Shown here: piece after piece, positions 23,433 to 35,115 of the stretch | Numbering within the stretch: the stretch's first letter is position 1 | How the letters are laid out: the number at the start of each line of letters is the position of its first letter | NCBI GenBank assembly: GCA_039090855.1 | Contig: CM077022.1 | Coordinates: 76,284,971 to 76,348,970, forward strand | Source: Macrothele yani | Taxonomy: Eukaryota > Arthropoda > Arachnida > Araneae > Macrothelidae | Length of the DNA: 64,000 nucleotides | Reading direction: 5' to 3' | Program-made: the position numbers and the translations under genes | Notes under the pieces: model-generated | Database searches by the model: none | Told to the model about the DNA's origin: nothing | Seen by the model: the letters and a program-made list of their open reading frames with translations, nothing else

Positions 23433-24791
23433 CAGTCAACCCTCGATGTACTGCCCTTCAATTTACCTCCAACCTAGCATAACACCACCTCTTTGGTCTA
23501 AACAAACATGCTCTATGTAAAATATCCCTTGATATGCTGTCACACCCTTGGTATCCACCACCACCAATATATATTACTGCACCAACCTGCCTTTTCCAAC
23601 ACAAAACATACTTGATGTATCACCACTTGCAAGCTGTGAGTTAATTGCCTTCCCAATTTTTAGGACCATGATTCAATGGTGACTAACCTTTTGGCAGAGA
23701 AAATGGCAGACATTGCCTGGGGCAGAAGTCAGCTGCTCCTTTCATAAACATGCCACAATGAGAGTCCATCTGGACAACTCATGCTTTCGTGGAGTGGCAC
23801 AGGAGTCAAAAGAAGAGGTATAAGTCACAGAGCTTTATCAGTAGGATATCATTACAGCATGGATTTATTGAGTTTTTTGGGAGTGTTAATTGATTTCTAT
23901 TTATCAGGACTTAATGGATGGATGTTTCACAATCCTTTACCTCTTAACCATGTCCTTTATTTGCGTATAGAGATGCATCAGCAAAGAGAGCCTGCGGTGG
24001 GCTTGGTTACTTTAGATTCAAGTGGCTGTCTTGTCAATTGGGGTGTTGTCTTCTTCTCAACTCCGCCCTGTTCTTTTTGGCAAAAGAGAAATGCGTGTGT
24101 TCTTTACCCTGTACCAACTGTCAATTAAGATGATAAATGAGCAACACCTTTTCCCAGGGTCATAATGCTTCTTTTACCCCACATGATGTTTGCTGTCTTA
24201 AGTTTATCTTCTTTGCCCTGCAAATCAGTCTGCAACTGTTTACAAGCATCAAAATCCGAAACAATTTTTTTTTTTTGTTGTTCAGAAGAAAAAAAAATGT
24301 CTAAGAACAGTCCTTACCATAAAGCAGAAGACTGAAATTTACGATTATTGCAATGAAAATATTGAAATCAGAAACACAAATGAAAATAGATGTTTTTTTA
24401 AAAAGAAACTAAGGTATGTAAATGATTTTGTGTAATGCTATTAATTATCTCTTGATAAAGTTTTAGTGACATAGCATGATTTTCATTCATTTCCTTATAA
24501 TTAAAATATTAATTTTGTTTTTTCTACCATGCAAAGTAAATTTCTGCATTTAGTGCATATCAGAAGCTTCTGAGATCAAAACGTACACTCGTGAACCACA
24601 GTGCGCAAGTAGGTAGGTACACAAAATATAATTGAATTTTTTCTAGTCAACATCTTTTAAATTTAATGCTAATTATGATTTTTGAGGAATCTTAATTAAA
24701 AACATTTGGGTTACTTAAAAATAATTGGCAAATTTGATATAATGCCACAATGCAATGGAACAAATGGTGGCAGTACATCAAGGGTTGACTG
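23433..24791. mobile_element. Pogo-like element defined by terminal inverted repeats
   Basis: The left end is CAGTCAACCCTCGATGTACT and the right end, reverse-complemented, is CAGTCAACCCTTGATGTACT (19 of 20 identical). CA flanks both ends where pogo/Tigger elements normally have TA. The interior (1.36 kb) has no convincing transposase; an open stretch at 23781-24128 matches nothing I know. CAG-starting ends with an AACCCT core suggest pogo/Tigger. Confidence 0.75.
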
Positions 24792-25334
24792 CAAAGAGTC
24801 CAAATTAAATTGGATTTGTGGTTTTTGAACTCTGGGAAACTAGGTTTTGTTGATTTTTAATAAAAAAATTTCTTCATTTTTTTGCTGTAACGTGTTTCCT
24901 GTTTACTAACATTAGACACCCCAAGTGCTACAGATTCTCCATGGTCATAATGGGAATCATTGGTCTGCTACATAGTATGAGAAACATCAAATGTATACTG
25001 TAGAAATCAAAAACTTCAGTAAAGTAATGTTATACAATGTCTATGTAAAGTTTATTTTCATGTTTTTAACATCATGACAATACCCTGATGTTTTTTCAAT
25101 ATTTTTTTCGGACATCTTCAAGCTTGAAACTGGCCAGGAATGTTCCAAACTATGCTGGAATTGATTGTTCTAGCAGGGATTAGAATGCTCTGGAATTTTC
25201 AAAATATTTCTCTTCCTCATTATATTCTTAGTTTTTATATTTTTCTGATCATGTTCCTAGTTTTCAATATCTTCACAGTAATAGTGGGGGGAAAAAAGCA
25301 TCTTTGTATTCTAACAGTATCTTCAAGACCAATC
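24792..25334. other. Intronic AT-rich DNA
   Basis: I see nothing specific in it. Confidence 0.6.
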
Positions 25335-25561
25335 GGCCACTCTGGTGGTGCAGTGGTCTGAGTGCTGGCTTCTGACTATTCGTCCGAGTTGGGCCTGGGT
25401 TCAAATCCTGGGTGAGGTGGGGCATTGATAGTGTGTTTGTCTTACTGCACTGGCTCACACTTCCCTGGAGCCAGTGACTCTAAATTAGGGACAAGCAACT
25501 GATTATAGCCTATTGAGTTACAGTAGTTGCTAAACCCCAATCCCCCCCCCCAAAAAAAAAA
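25335..25561 (+). repeat. tRNA-derived SINE, copy 1
   Basis: Begins GGCCACTCTGGTGGTGCAGT (A box region) with the B box GGTTCAAATCC near 25399. The body GTGTTTGTCTTACTGCACTG and CCAGTGACTCTAAATTAGGG is shared with three other copies. Ends in a C run and poly-A. Confidence 0.85.
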
Positions 25562-27014
25562 AACTCGTTAGAGCAAGCACTTTTGTCCTTTTCTCTTTTA
25601 AAGCAAAATTAAATTTTAAAATCGGTATTTAATATGTCTGTGGTAGAATCTGAGCCATTCTTATGGCCCATAAAATTGTTTTTCAATTTTTGATATTTAA
25701 TTTCACTTTAAATGGTGCTGCATCCTAACTATGCTGAGAAAAAAACTTTACAGGGGGGGGCGAAAGATGATGACAGAAAGTTGAAGTTCTGATTTTAAAC
25801 TTCACTTTTTTGGTAAACAAAAGGGGGAAAATGCTTGCTATTTCTTGTCTGTTGATATAGCAAGAAGTGGCTAAGAAATGGGGAACCATACATTTTCAGA
25901 GAAATTAAAATTTAAAAAGTGGGAATGCCACTCTTCACTCTGCCATGAAAACAACTGTATGGGTCAATTAAAGCACATGGAAAGGTGATGACTTCAATTA
26001 AATTTTAAAAGTAAGAATGCCACTCCTCACTCTGTCATGGAAATGGTGCACTTTAAAAGCATGCACTTTCAAATGAAGTGACGATTTGCGATTTGAATTT
26101 TGCTTTAATAAAAAAAATGTTTACTTCATATTTCACCTTTTCTTTCCTTGAATTGCCAATGTAAGTATTATTTCAAAATATTTGAATATAAATAGTATTT
26201 AGTTTATATATTGATTGTTTTGTATGAAAGCATTTTAAGATTTATGACTCATTTATGGTCTTAACTAAAGATTTTGTACCTTTATATTTTTGAGTTTTAT
26301 AGTTTTTTATTCTGTAAGTTGCTTCAGTAATTGAATTAAAGCCAAAGTAGAAATAAATTTGCTTCAAAATCAGTATAGCATAGGACAGTTAAAAGTTTTG
26401 TATAAAAATCAAACCTGGTTATATTTTTAGTGACAGTTTCAGTTTCTTATTAGGTGCAGCAAGCATTGTTTTCAAAATTTTGTATTAAGTTTGCTCATTA
26501 CAGGTTGAACAGACATGTGGTTTCACTATATTTTAAATAAAATTATTACTGCTTTTGTTTCGCATAGCATAATTCTAAGTCAAATGTATACTTTTTTTGG
26601 TCATTTTCAGTGCATTTTTATGTGTGAGGAAAATTTAATGTTTGAAATTGTCTCAAATATATGGACTTTTAAGAAGAACCATGGCTGGGTTTTTTTTGTG
26701 TGTTCAAGATGTGTTTTTATGGCATTTATTTTCCATATTTTAACTGATCAACATCCAGGCCATAGTTACAACATACTACTTTAGATCTTATTTTTTGTGT
26801 TTTTGATTTGTGTTGTAATTGGTTTGAAAATGATTGCAATTAAAACCCTTATTTAAATGTGTGTATTTGTTCATATGTTTATTTCTATGCCAAGTTTTGA
26901 TATTCCTAATAAAATATTATTTTGGTTAACAAAAATATTGAAGTATTTGCAGCTGCAACTTGATGGGCCCCAATGATGTGTGAAACTGAGGAGTATGGTG
27001 TAGTAAAATATTTT
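25562..27014. other. Intronic DNA with one short duplication
   Basis: AT-rich and non-coding. Two imperfect copies of a segment around AAGAATGCCACTCCTCACTC lie at about 25907-25960 and 25996-26046 (spacing about 90 bp). The rest shows nothing recognisable. Confidence 0.6.
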
Positions 27015-27228
27015 GGCCGCCCCGGTGGCGTAGTGATCTAAGCGATGGCTTCTGATCATTCTACCGAAAGGGGTTAGGGTTCGAATCCCGGTGAGGCATG
27101 GATGTTGTGTTTGTCTTACGGCACTGGCTCTCTCCCTTCCCTGGAACCAGTGACCCTAAATTAGGGACGGGTGACTGCTCATAGCCCATTGAGTTGCTCA
27201 CGGTGGTCATTAAACCTCCAATCAAAAT
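27015..27228 (+). repeat. tRNA-derived SINE, copy 2 (best preserved)
   Basis: Begins GGCCGCCCCGGTGGCGTAGT. The polymerase III A box is TGGCGTAGTGATC (27026-27038) and the B box is a perfect GGTTCGAATCC (27078-27088). The tRNA-unrelated body runs from ATGTTGTGTTTGTCTTACGG to GGTGGTCATTAAACC. The A-to-B spacing is tRNA-like. Same strand as USP32. Confidence 0.9.
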
Positions 27229-27689
27229 CTTTATGTATATATTTTGTTCATTAGTATAGTAATATGTTCACAGTTTTACTGTAGACAAGGCAATTTTAAC
27301 AGCCAGCTATCTGGCAATTTTATTTTTTTTTTAATGCTAGGTTTTTCATTGAAGAGAAAATGGAAAGTACAGTGAAACCTGTGTGAGACAGAATCCAAGG
27401 GACTGGAACTATTTTCTGTTTTAGACAGGTTTCCATTTTATACAGTTGCATCCATGAAAGCCATTGAAATGTAAACATTTGAATTTTTATCATCTTAATA
27501 ACATATTGTACATAAGTAGTGATTATTTAAGACACTATTGTCCATATGTATCTTAATCAACTAAAAATGACAAACTTTTATTTTTTTAATAATCCAACAT
27601 TGATTTCTCTGCAGTAATACATGCAATATGATGCTCAGTGATAGCATGTGTGCTGCTTATTAACTGAAGTAATTCAATCACCTCAGAGA

Positions 27690-28682
27690 AGTGCAAAATC
27701 TCGAATATCCTGAATATTTTGCAATGGTTGATGATACATTTCTTTCCTAGATATGGTTCCTATATTCACCTTTATTTCATCCTTACTGCTGTTTTTTTTT
27801 TCTTCAATGATGTTGCTAGATAATTTTGTCAGGATCTTCATTACAAGGCTTGTTTGCAACATTGCTGTCGATGTTAACATAATCTTTTGCAAAATAGAAG
27901 TTTGTGATTTTAGAAAACTGACTGTTTAGTGCTGCCTGCAGATATCGGTGCTTTCACCACACACGTCTGGTAAGTCCTCTAAAGGAAATTTTGTTTTCTT
28001 GAAACATGATTAATCTTTTCGGGTAACACGTCAAGTGATGCTTTTGCAAGCCATCCCAATATCATCAAGAACAGCTATGGATTTCGTCAGTTTGCTAGAA
28101 GAGGATGCTGATTCTATATTCACAAGAGGCTACTGCACAACACGTTTCCAATAATGAATTTTGACGCATTGAAAAATCTCTTGATCCATTAGCTGAACAA
28201 ACCCATTTCATCACCTTTAGTAATGTTTAGAGATTCGTAGTCGTCAACGATTTTAGTATCCAATCTGAAACTTTTTTCTCATTGACGTCTGTCACTTCAC
28301 AAATTTCCTTGAACAAAATGTGCCTTTTTCAAAAATTAACCATTTGTTAGAAGCATAGAGCTCTTCTCCAAGTTTTTTTGGCTACATCTCTTGCTCATGT
28401 TTGCAGTACAGAGCTTGAAATTAACAAATGTTTTGCTCTTGCACTAACAATCCACTCCCATACAATCTTATTCAACCCTTCATTTCTGGTTTTTCACATT
28501 TGGCCTGTATTGAGTTTTTACCTGTATGCCACTGCTCTGGTATCTCATCTTTTTGCATCAAAATATCATAAATTTGTTTTTCTCTCACTGAACTCTGCCA
28601 AATGCTTGACCCTCACACTTTCTTTTTCATGCATTACAGTAACTTTTGTATCCAAATTGAGAATGTTCTTCTTTGGTGCCAT
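27690..28682 (-). pseudogene. Tigger/jerky-type transposase pseudogene
   Basis: On the minus strand an ATG at 28682 opens MAPKKNILNLDTKVTVMHEK, the CENP-B-like helix-turn-helix start of pogo/Tigger transposases. Further down, in shifting frames, are ELYASNKWLI, VSDWILKIVDDYESLN and KGDEMGLF (the catalytic DETGLF box, here DEM). An acidic tail with YVNIDSNVANKPCNED ends near 27800. It has many stops and frameshifts. At about 330 codons it is shorter than a typical Tigger protein, so internal deletions are likely. Confidence 0.72.
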
Positions 28683-28962
28683 GGCAAGAGGCAAACAAGT
28701 AATAGTAACTAACAGCAAGGAAAGGCTGAGAATGATCACCTCAATGAATAAATAGAGAAATAAATTGGAGTGCCTCATTGAAATCTCTATGAAACAGCCA
28801 GATGCAAAGTCCAAAGTCTTTGCATGCATTCAAGAAAGCAACACTGGTCACATGACCTATACCTGAGTCACTTTGTGCTTAAATTACAAGGTTCATTTAC
28901 TCTCTTGCCATTTCAGTTTTCTTATTATATATAGGCAGGTTCTGTTTTAGACAGGTTAAATA

Positions 28963-30482
28963 CACTGCCGGACAATTGCTAAGGACGGATGACAATAGCA
29001 ACCATAAAATGGAAGGCAGGAAAATGTGGAAATTAGCATAAGTGCTGGATACAGTAAGACGTGTTGTGTGTATGCAAATTTTGGATTGCCGAACTTGTTC
29101 GTGACGTCATACCGCTGATAAGAGACATAAAGGATTTGACGCGTATTGACCGTTGTTGTTCAAACGCAAAGTTGAAAGGGAAAGAATCAATTGACAAACT
29201 TGCAATTTTCAGTATGTCTTCCCGACATCACCTAGAAGATTTTACGTGTGACCGTATTATTGGCGAGATTGAAGAAGGGCGAAAAATAACAGATGTTGCC
29301 AGGGAGTTCGACGTCAGCCACAGTGTTGTTTTAAGTCTTTGGAAATCATTTCAAACAAATGGAGAGTGTAGCAAACGTCACGGGGGAGGTCGTGTTCGCA
29401 GTACGACACCTGCAGAAGATCGGTACAGAGTGCTATCAACAAAAAGACACCAGCGCAGCACAGCTAGTGAGGTAGCAAATCAGTTTATGGCTGCTACTGG
29501 CAAGCGGATCTCCCGAAAAACTGTCTCCAGACGTTTGCATGAAGAAGGACTATACGCCCGCCGTCCTGTTGTGTGCATCCCATTCTCTAGACGTCACCGT
29601 ATTGCCCGTTTGCAATGGTGCCATCAACATCGAAATTGGACTGATAACGACTGGTCTGCTGTCCTCTTCTCAGATGAGAGTAGATACAGTCTATCGTCTG
29701 ATTGTCGACAACTGATCTGGCGTGATAGTGGTACTGCATATTGTCCAGCAAACATACAGGAAAGGGACCGATATCCAACATGTAGTGTCATGGTATGGGC
29801 TGGCATCATGATCAATGGCCGTACATCCCTCTATGTGCTTCCAACTGGGACTATGACTGGCCAACGATACATTAATGATGTTCTGCTACCTCATGTTCGC
29901 ATGTTCCATGGTGATGTCGGTGATAGATTCATTTTCATGGACGACAACACAACATGTCATCGAACAGTCGCTGTCCAGGAGTGTCTTGAGAGCGAGAATA
30001 TTCAACGCCTCGTATGGCCAGCACGTTCTCCAGATCTGAATCCCATTGAAAATGTGTGGGATGCTTTGGGGAGGGGTCTTGCTGGTCGCCAATGCCCTCC
30101 AATAAACAAGGACACCCTCATCCGTGCACTGACAGAGGAATGGGATAAATTACCCCAACAGCTGCTTGATAATGTTGTGCAAAGCATGTCACGACATGTG
30201 GAATCTTGCATCGCCCTCCATGGTGGCCATATCCCGTATTGACATCTTACGCCGGAACGCCTGCGGACGGTAATTAAATTTTTTTTCACGTTTACGTATT
30301 CTGCACAAAATGGCCTGTTTGTCCTTAGAACACGTTCCAAAGCCTTCTAGATTTCAGAGCACAATAAATTGTCTTTCTTGTAATGTCCTGGCATTCTGAC
30401 ATTATTTTATTTCACTTGGCATCCACTTTTTTATGCGCTATATAGCCGTTTATGATCCATCCTTAGCAATTGTCTAGCAGTG
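28963..30482 (+). mobile_element. Complete Tc1-like element, family B, nested in Tigger
   Basis: The left end is CACTGCCGGACAATTGCTAA. The right end, reverse-complemented, is CACTGCTAGACAATTGCTAA. TA flanks both (28961-28962 and 30483-30484). Length is 1,520 bp. It interrupts the Tigger leader and so arrived later. Confidence 0.93.
29214..30242 (+). CDS. Tc1-type transposase, open reading frame intact
   Basis: DDE transposase of 342 codons; the family is usually 340-350. The chosen ATG (29214) gives MSSRHHLEDFTCDRIIGEIE, matching the N-terminus of related elements here; the frame is open further upstream without support. Residues 10-120 hold two helix-turn-helix DNA-binding motifs joined by KRHGGGRVRSTTPAEDR. 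The catalytic triad is complete: LFSDESRYSL, FMDDNTTCHRT and ARSPDLNPIENVWD. The second Asp and Glu are separated by 34 residues (DD34E). It ends LHGGHIPY and TGA. No stop or frameshift is seen. Whether it is expressed is unknown; it reads in the sense direction of the host intron. Confidence 0.93.
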   Translation: MSSRHHLEDFTCDRIIGEIEEGRKITDVAREFDVSHSVVLSLWKSFQTNGECSKRHGGGRVRSTTPAEDRYRVLSTKRHQRSTASEVANQFMAATGKRISRKTVSRRLHEEGLYARRPVVCIPFSRRHRIARLQWCHQHRNWTDNDWSAVLFSDESRYSLSSDCRQLIWRDSGTAYCPANIQERDRYPTCSVMVWAGIMINGRTSLYVLPTGTMTGQRYINDVLLPHVRMFHGDVGDRFIFMDDNTTCHRTVAVQECLESENIQRLVWPARSPDLNPIENVWDALGRGLAGRQCPPINKDTLIRALTEEWDKLPQQLLDNVVQSMSRHVESCIALHGGHIPY

Positions 30483-30743
30483 TAGTATGTAACTTTCTTT
30501 CATTTCAGGACCAAAAAAGTTCTGTTTTGGACAGGTTTCCATTTCATGCTGTCTCAAACAGGTTTTAATGTAATAACCAACAAAAGAATGACACAAATCT
30601 GTCTTTTCTATACATTATATGAAAAGTGGTCAAAATACATCTACCTGGTGATGGAGTTGGAACAAGGAGAACAGGTCTCACTCCTTGGGAGGCTAGCTGA
30701 AGGAAGAGTGTTAGGTTACAAGTTTCATCTGTCAAAGAACAAA

Positions 30744-30958
30744 GGCCACCCTTGTTGCACAGTGGTCTAAGTACTGGCTTCTGGCTATTAATCTGAGATC
30801 AGTCCGGGTTCAAATTCTGGTAAGGTATGGATGTTGTGTTTGTCTTATGGCACTGGCTCTCTCCCTTCACTGGGACCAGTGGCCATATATTAGGGACGGA
30901 CAACTACGTATTGTCCATTGAGTTGTTAACAGTGGTTGTTATACCCCTCCCCCACAAG
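30744..30958 (+). repeat. tRNA-derived SINE, copy 3
   Basis: Begins GGCCACCCTTGTTGCACAGT. The B box is degenerate (GGTTCAAATTC near 30808). The body matches copies 1 and 2 (GTTGTGTTTGTCTTATGGCA, then TATATTAGGGACGG). Confidence 0.85.
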
Positions 30959-32787
30959 AAAAGGGGGAGAACAAGAAACTTCAAGAGGGAGAAATGAGAA
31001 AGCTACTGTCTTTTGACAAGTTACTTGGCTTTTGTTTTCAGCTGTGGAAAGGACTGAGTAATACTTACAAAATTAAAAATTTGTGTGTTTTTTAAAGCAA
31101 GTATACAAAATGTACAGAATTGCACTAAAATCAATCGCATGCAATTGAGGTTGGTAAAACTTATTTGCAAGAAACTTTAGTTTTGTCTCTAATGTCTTTG
31201 AACAGCTGATCTGCAATGGAGTGTTTCTCCCCTTGCCTATCCCATCCCTTTAATTAGTGATGGTCAGGGCCAAAAAAGTTTCAGACTTGTAACATGCCAA
31301 GTTGAGAATGTTGTCCAAAAAAATGCATGTCTGAATGTGTCGTTCCATGCCAGATAAGTGCAACAAAGTAACATTTTTTACTTGAACTCTTTTGATTTCA
31401 TGAAACTTTGCAAGCTTGCAGACTATATAGGGGAGTGTACTCAGTGTAAAATTTCAGCTTCCTACATATAGTACTTCTATAGTTATAGCGCTTTGAAATT
31501 TATAAAATAAACATTTTTTGTCTTTACCTGCCTTTCACAAATGACAATAATTGTAGACCTAAGTGATGAACAAAGCTCATATTGGGCCCATTTGAAAACT
31601 TATTACATGAACTTTCTTTTGAGATATCACACAATCATATGAGCAGTTTAGTTTTAAGGGCGTCCATTTTGATTTTTAGTTTCTCAAAATATACCCCATT
31701 AATTTTATTAAATAAAACAGCTGGAGAGAGCCTCTGAGATAAAAAAAAAAATTGACTGTGAAATAAAAAAAAAATATCCTGTAAAGAGCTAGATTTTTTA
31801 CATGCCCAATTTGGGTGTGTAGGGGAAAAAAATATGTGCCCTGGGCATGTCGGGCAGTATAATTTTAGAGCCCTGGTAATGGTACAACGTTATGAGTTTT
31901 GGCCTTCCCGCTGTTCCTTTTTTCTAACACCTGTAGAAATGAGGTGTTCATGGGGTGGAACGATAACTTTTTGGAGCAAGTTTTGATTGGAAAAATACCT
32001 GAATGAAACAAATAACAGTGCCATAAGACACTACCCAGGCTTTGTCAAGGCTGCCTTGGTTGCCTTGACAAAGCTTCAGAGAACAGTAATCAATGAGCAG
32101 ATGCGTGCTGAACTGTGCATGCATAAAACTGTCTTTTGGGGCTGGTCGCCGTTCTGTTTAAGAGCGGCAATTTTGCTTCCACATCGTCGGACAGTGAGTA
32201 GCTGATTTCCGTTTGTGGGGTTAAGTTGTAAAGTTTGTTTGTGTAAGTAAAATGAACAATGGGACTTTTTTTTATTATTAGAATACCATTTTAGTTTATT
32301 AAGGGATGAAGAAAAAAAAACACATTAAAGACTTGGGCCCACATCGACCAGATAATATGGTTAAAAACAAAATAGTCACATACATAGCCAGCACCAAAAA
32401 TTGCATAAAAGGAAGATTGTTGCAACAACAAATAACCGAATGGGACAGGAGGTAACTCCTTTGGTTCAATGTTGCCAAATATTAAGATGTAAAATTCTGT
32501 TTTCCATTTACAAAACAATTAGCAGAAGCTGTTATTGAAAAAATGAAGGATTTTAGTAGCAACAACAATGCTAAAGAGCTTCCAGCTAGCTGCATGAAAG
32601 CTACAAATACAAGAACAACAAGAATTTTTAAAGGTGAAAATTTTCATTTGGGGGAAAGGTAGGCACCACAAAAACAATTGGAACAACATAGAACCAACAG
32701 AAAACATGGGAGTCGTCTCATAGTAGTGGCTTACACCACCACAAAGAAAAAAAAAAAGAAAAGCAAAAGATGCTGGAAAATTCTTAA
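30959..32787. other. Intronic AT-rich DNA
   Basis: No family or coding region recognised. A 12-bp inverted repeat (CTTTGTCAAGGC ... GCCTTGACAAAG) lies at 32040-32074. An open stretch at 31987-32205 has no recognisable product. Confidence 0.55.
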
Positions 32788-32788
32788 G

Positions 32789-33021
32789 TCACCCAGGTGG
32801 TACATGGTACAGTTGTCTCTGTGATCTTATCTTATGACTGCTCATCTGAGAGGGACAGGGTTTTTTTTTTTTTTTTTTTTGGGATTCCCGAATGAGGTAT
32901 AGGTGGTGGTTGTCTTATGTCACTGGTTCTCTCCCTTTCCTGGAACCAGTATCTCTAAATTAGAGGTGGGTGACTGCTTATAGCCTTTGAGTTGCTCACG
33001 GTGTTTGTTAAACCTGCAAAC
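32789..33021 (+). repeat. tRNA-derived SINE, copy 4 (diverged)
   Basis: Begins CACCCAGGTGGTACATGGTA. A T run of about 22 bases (32860-32880) has replaced the B box region. The body GTCTTATGTCACTGGTTCTC and TGACTGCTTATAGCC matches the other copies. Confidence 0.8.
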
Positions 33022-34884
33022 AAAACGAAATAAAAATTGCCTCAGGGTCAAGAGAAACATAAGTTGCAAAGAGAAACTGATTTTTCAACTCTTGTGTGTC
33101 CAGTGACATTAATCATTTTCAGTTTGAATAATTATGGAAGTTCAAGGAATGTTTGCTAAGTAATTATGTAAGTTGAAAGTAGTGTTTTGAACTGGAAATT
33201 CAGAGATGTGAGATTTAACGCTGTTATTTTTTTCAAAAGTAATTACTTCATTTTCCTGGGTATTTTTCTATTGAGGAATTTGAAGAAATTCCAGAAGTAC
33301 TAAAAATGCCTATTCTTGTATTGTCTTTGGACAGCATGCAATTTGTTTATTGCTACTTTTGTTAAACATAGGGTGTCTGATCAGAATTCTTTGAGGCCAT
33401 TTCATTAGTCTTTGTCTTCTTCTATGTCCGAGAAATACACCTTTCTCCTCACAGTCCTGAGACTTCTGTTAGAATGGGAACATGTGCAAACAACTTGGAT
33501 CCAAAAACTGTCTTACGTGGTTAAAGTATGGTTTATAACATTTCATAATTCAAAAGGTGTTTCTCTCGTGGTTTTAATGAGTAATCTATTGTGTATATAG
33601 ATGGCTTTCAAAGTGGCCTCTCCCCAATATTTATTTTATGAATTGACATCTAATAAATTATAACATTATTGGCCATTTCTGCTAGACACCTGTTTTTCCT
33701 TTTTGTTGTGAAGAATATGCAATTTTTGTTTTGATGGGTTATTCCATATTTTGATAAATAATTTTTGAGGTAAGCTTCTCTATGTATTTGTGTCCAGTTT
33801 TAATGGTTTTGGGTTTTCTTTCAAATTTGTTGCTTGCCATGACAACATACTCCTTAAGTTTACTTGCAGCTTTCCCAATCTTAGTATACATTTCATATAT
33901 TTGAGTATGATAATTGATGAGGTTGAGATGTTTAGAATGATCATTATGAATGGAATGTGTAGTATTTGTACCCACTTAGTGTCATGGCATTCACTGACCC
34001 TAATGCATATGAATGTTCCAGCTCTAACACTTGCTTTGATTTGGTTTTTCTGTTCTATAACTGTAAAAAGTGTTATTCATCTGAACTTTGTTTTTCTGAT
34101 TTGCTTACATCTTCATGTTCTCTGTTTCTGAGATGCCTGTGGCATAAATTCAGTTTTTCTTTCTGCATTGTTCTGCAACTTCAGTTGTTGCTGCTTCTAT
34201 TTGATTCCTGAATAATCTGTCACTAACTGCTGCTGAATTACCATGAAGGTTTCATCTTGCTTTATGAAACAATAGTTGTTACTGAAAGAATGTTGTAACC
34301 ATTGATAGCTGCTTTATTTACTAACAAATTTTATTTTAACCCTGGAATTTACAGACCATTTCTTTTGACTTCATGTGTGTCACTTGTATTTTCTGTGCAG
34401 TGAAGTCCTGTTCTTCCAATTCATTTTAATCTACTGCAATAACCACTGTGATTTTTTCAGTACGCTCAGTAAAAGACATTCCTGTGGTGAGACACTAGAA
34501 TCGATAGGGTTTTTTTAGGGGGGGTCTTATGCATTTTTGCTTTGAAAGAGAACTTATGTTTTTCCGTTATTTTCAGCTTTCTTAAATTTATGTGGATCAT
34601 CCAAATGAAACATACACGGTAGACAGATGATTCTGCAGTAACCACACGTAAAAGAGCAATGCAGCGTACAAAGCATTTAGTTTGTGCTGCACATTGGTTG
34701 TGAGTAATATCAAAGGAACGTAAACGGCCTATCTCATGGACACCTTCAAGCTGTGATCCAAGTTTTAACAAAAGAGGCAAGTAAATCGACAGAAATTTTA
34801 CAATGCATGCAGGTGGTTTTGGGGAATGCTTGCCTTTCACACAGTACGGTCTTGAAATGATGCAAAGAATTTCAGGGTGGATGT
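33022..34884. other. Intronic AT-rich DNA
   Basis: Several short open frames on both strands lack recognisable motifs or splice context. I see nothing I can support. Confidence 0.5.
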
Positions 34885-35115
34885 AAAGACACTATGGACT
34901 GCCAAGACCCGGCCTAGCACACACCACCATCAGACTGGACATAATCACAGAAGTGGACTATCTGGTGAATGTTGACTTCAGAATAACAGTGAGCAAGTTA
35001 GCAGCTGCAATAGGCATTAGCAGGGGCTCCATTGGTACAATTCCTCACCAAGAACTGGGGTATTTGAAAGTGTGTGTGCAGTGGGTTCCAAAGCACCTGA
35101 CAGAGAATCCATAAA
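34885..35115 (+). pseudogene. Mariner transposase fragment (N-terminal DNA-binding part)
   Basis: Translation from about 34949 gives EVDYLVNVDFRITVSKLAAA, then IGISRGSIGTIPHQELGY and VCVQWVPKHLTENP before a TAA. This is the second helix-turn-helix and linker of mariner transposases (usual pattern ...GSV..II...LG..KVCARWVP..L). Just upstream, one base out of frame, is RPSTHTTIRLDIIT. No terminal repeats or catalytic part remain. Confidence 0.75.

Larger units (their letters stand above)
27370..30570 (-). mobile_element. Tigger/pogo element, interrupted by a Tc1 element
   Basis: The left end is CAGTGAAACCTGTGTGAGAC. The right end, reverse-complemented, is CATTAAAACCTGTTTGAGAC. TA flanks both (27368-27369 and 30571-30572). 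Subterminal GTTTTAGACAGGTTTCCATT motifs occur at both ends (27417 and 30520). Without the Tc1 insertion the element is about 1.68 kb. Confidence 0.82.

Noticed and set aside
27015..27090. Functional tRNA gene
   Set aside because: A and B boxes are present but the sequence is the head of a repeated SINE with a shared tRNA-unrelated body, and the stems are not consistently paired.
31987..32205. Open frame of 72 codons that might be a small gene
   Set aside because: No recognisable motif or splice context was seen; it lies inside a USP32 intron and has typical chance length for this composition.
33412..34211. Cluster of short open frames on + strand
   Set aside because: Hydrophobic-looking translations arise from T-rich DNA; no conserved motif, start context or splice signals.
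34466..34840. 124-codon open frame on the minus strand
   Set aside because: No domain recognised and no support from neighbours; kept out of the gene list.
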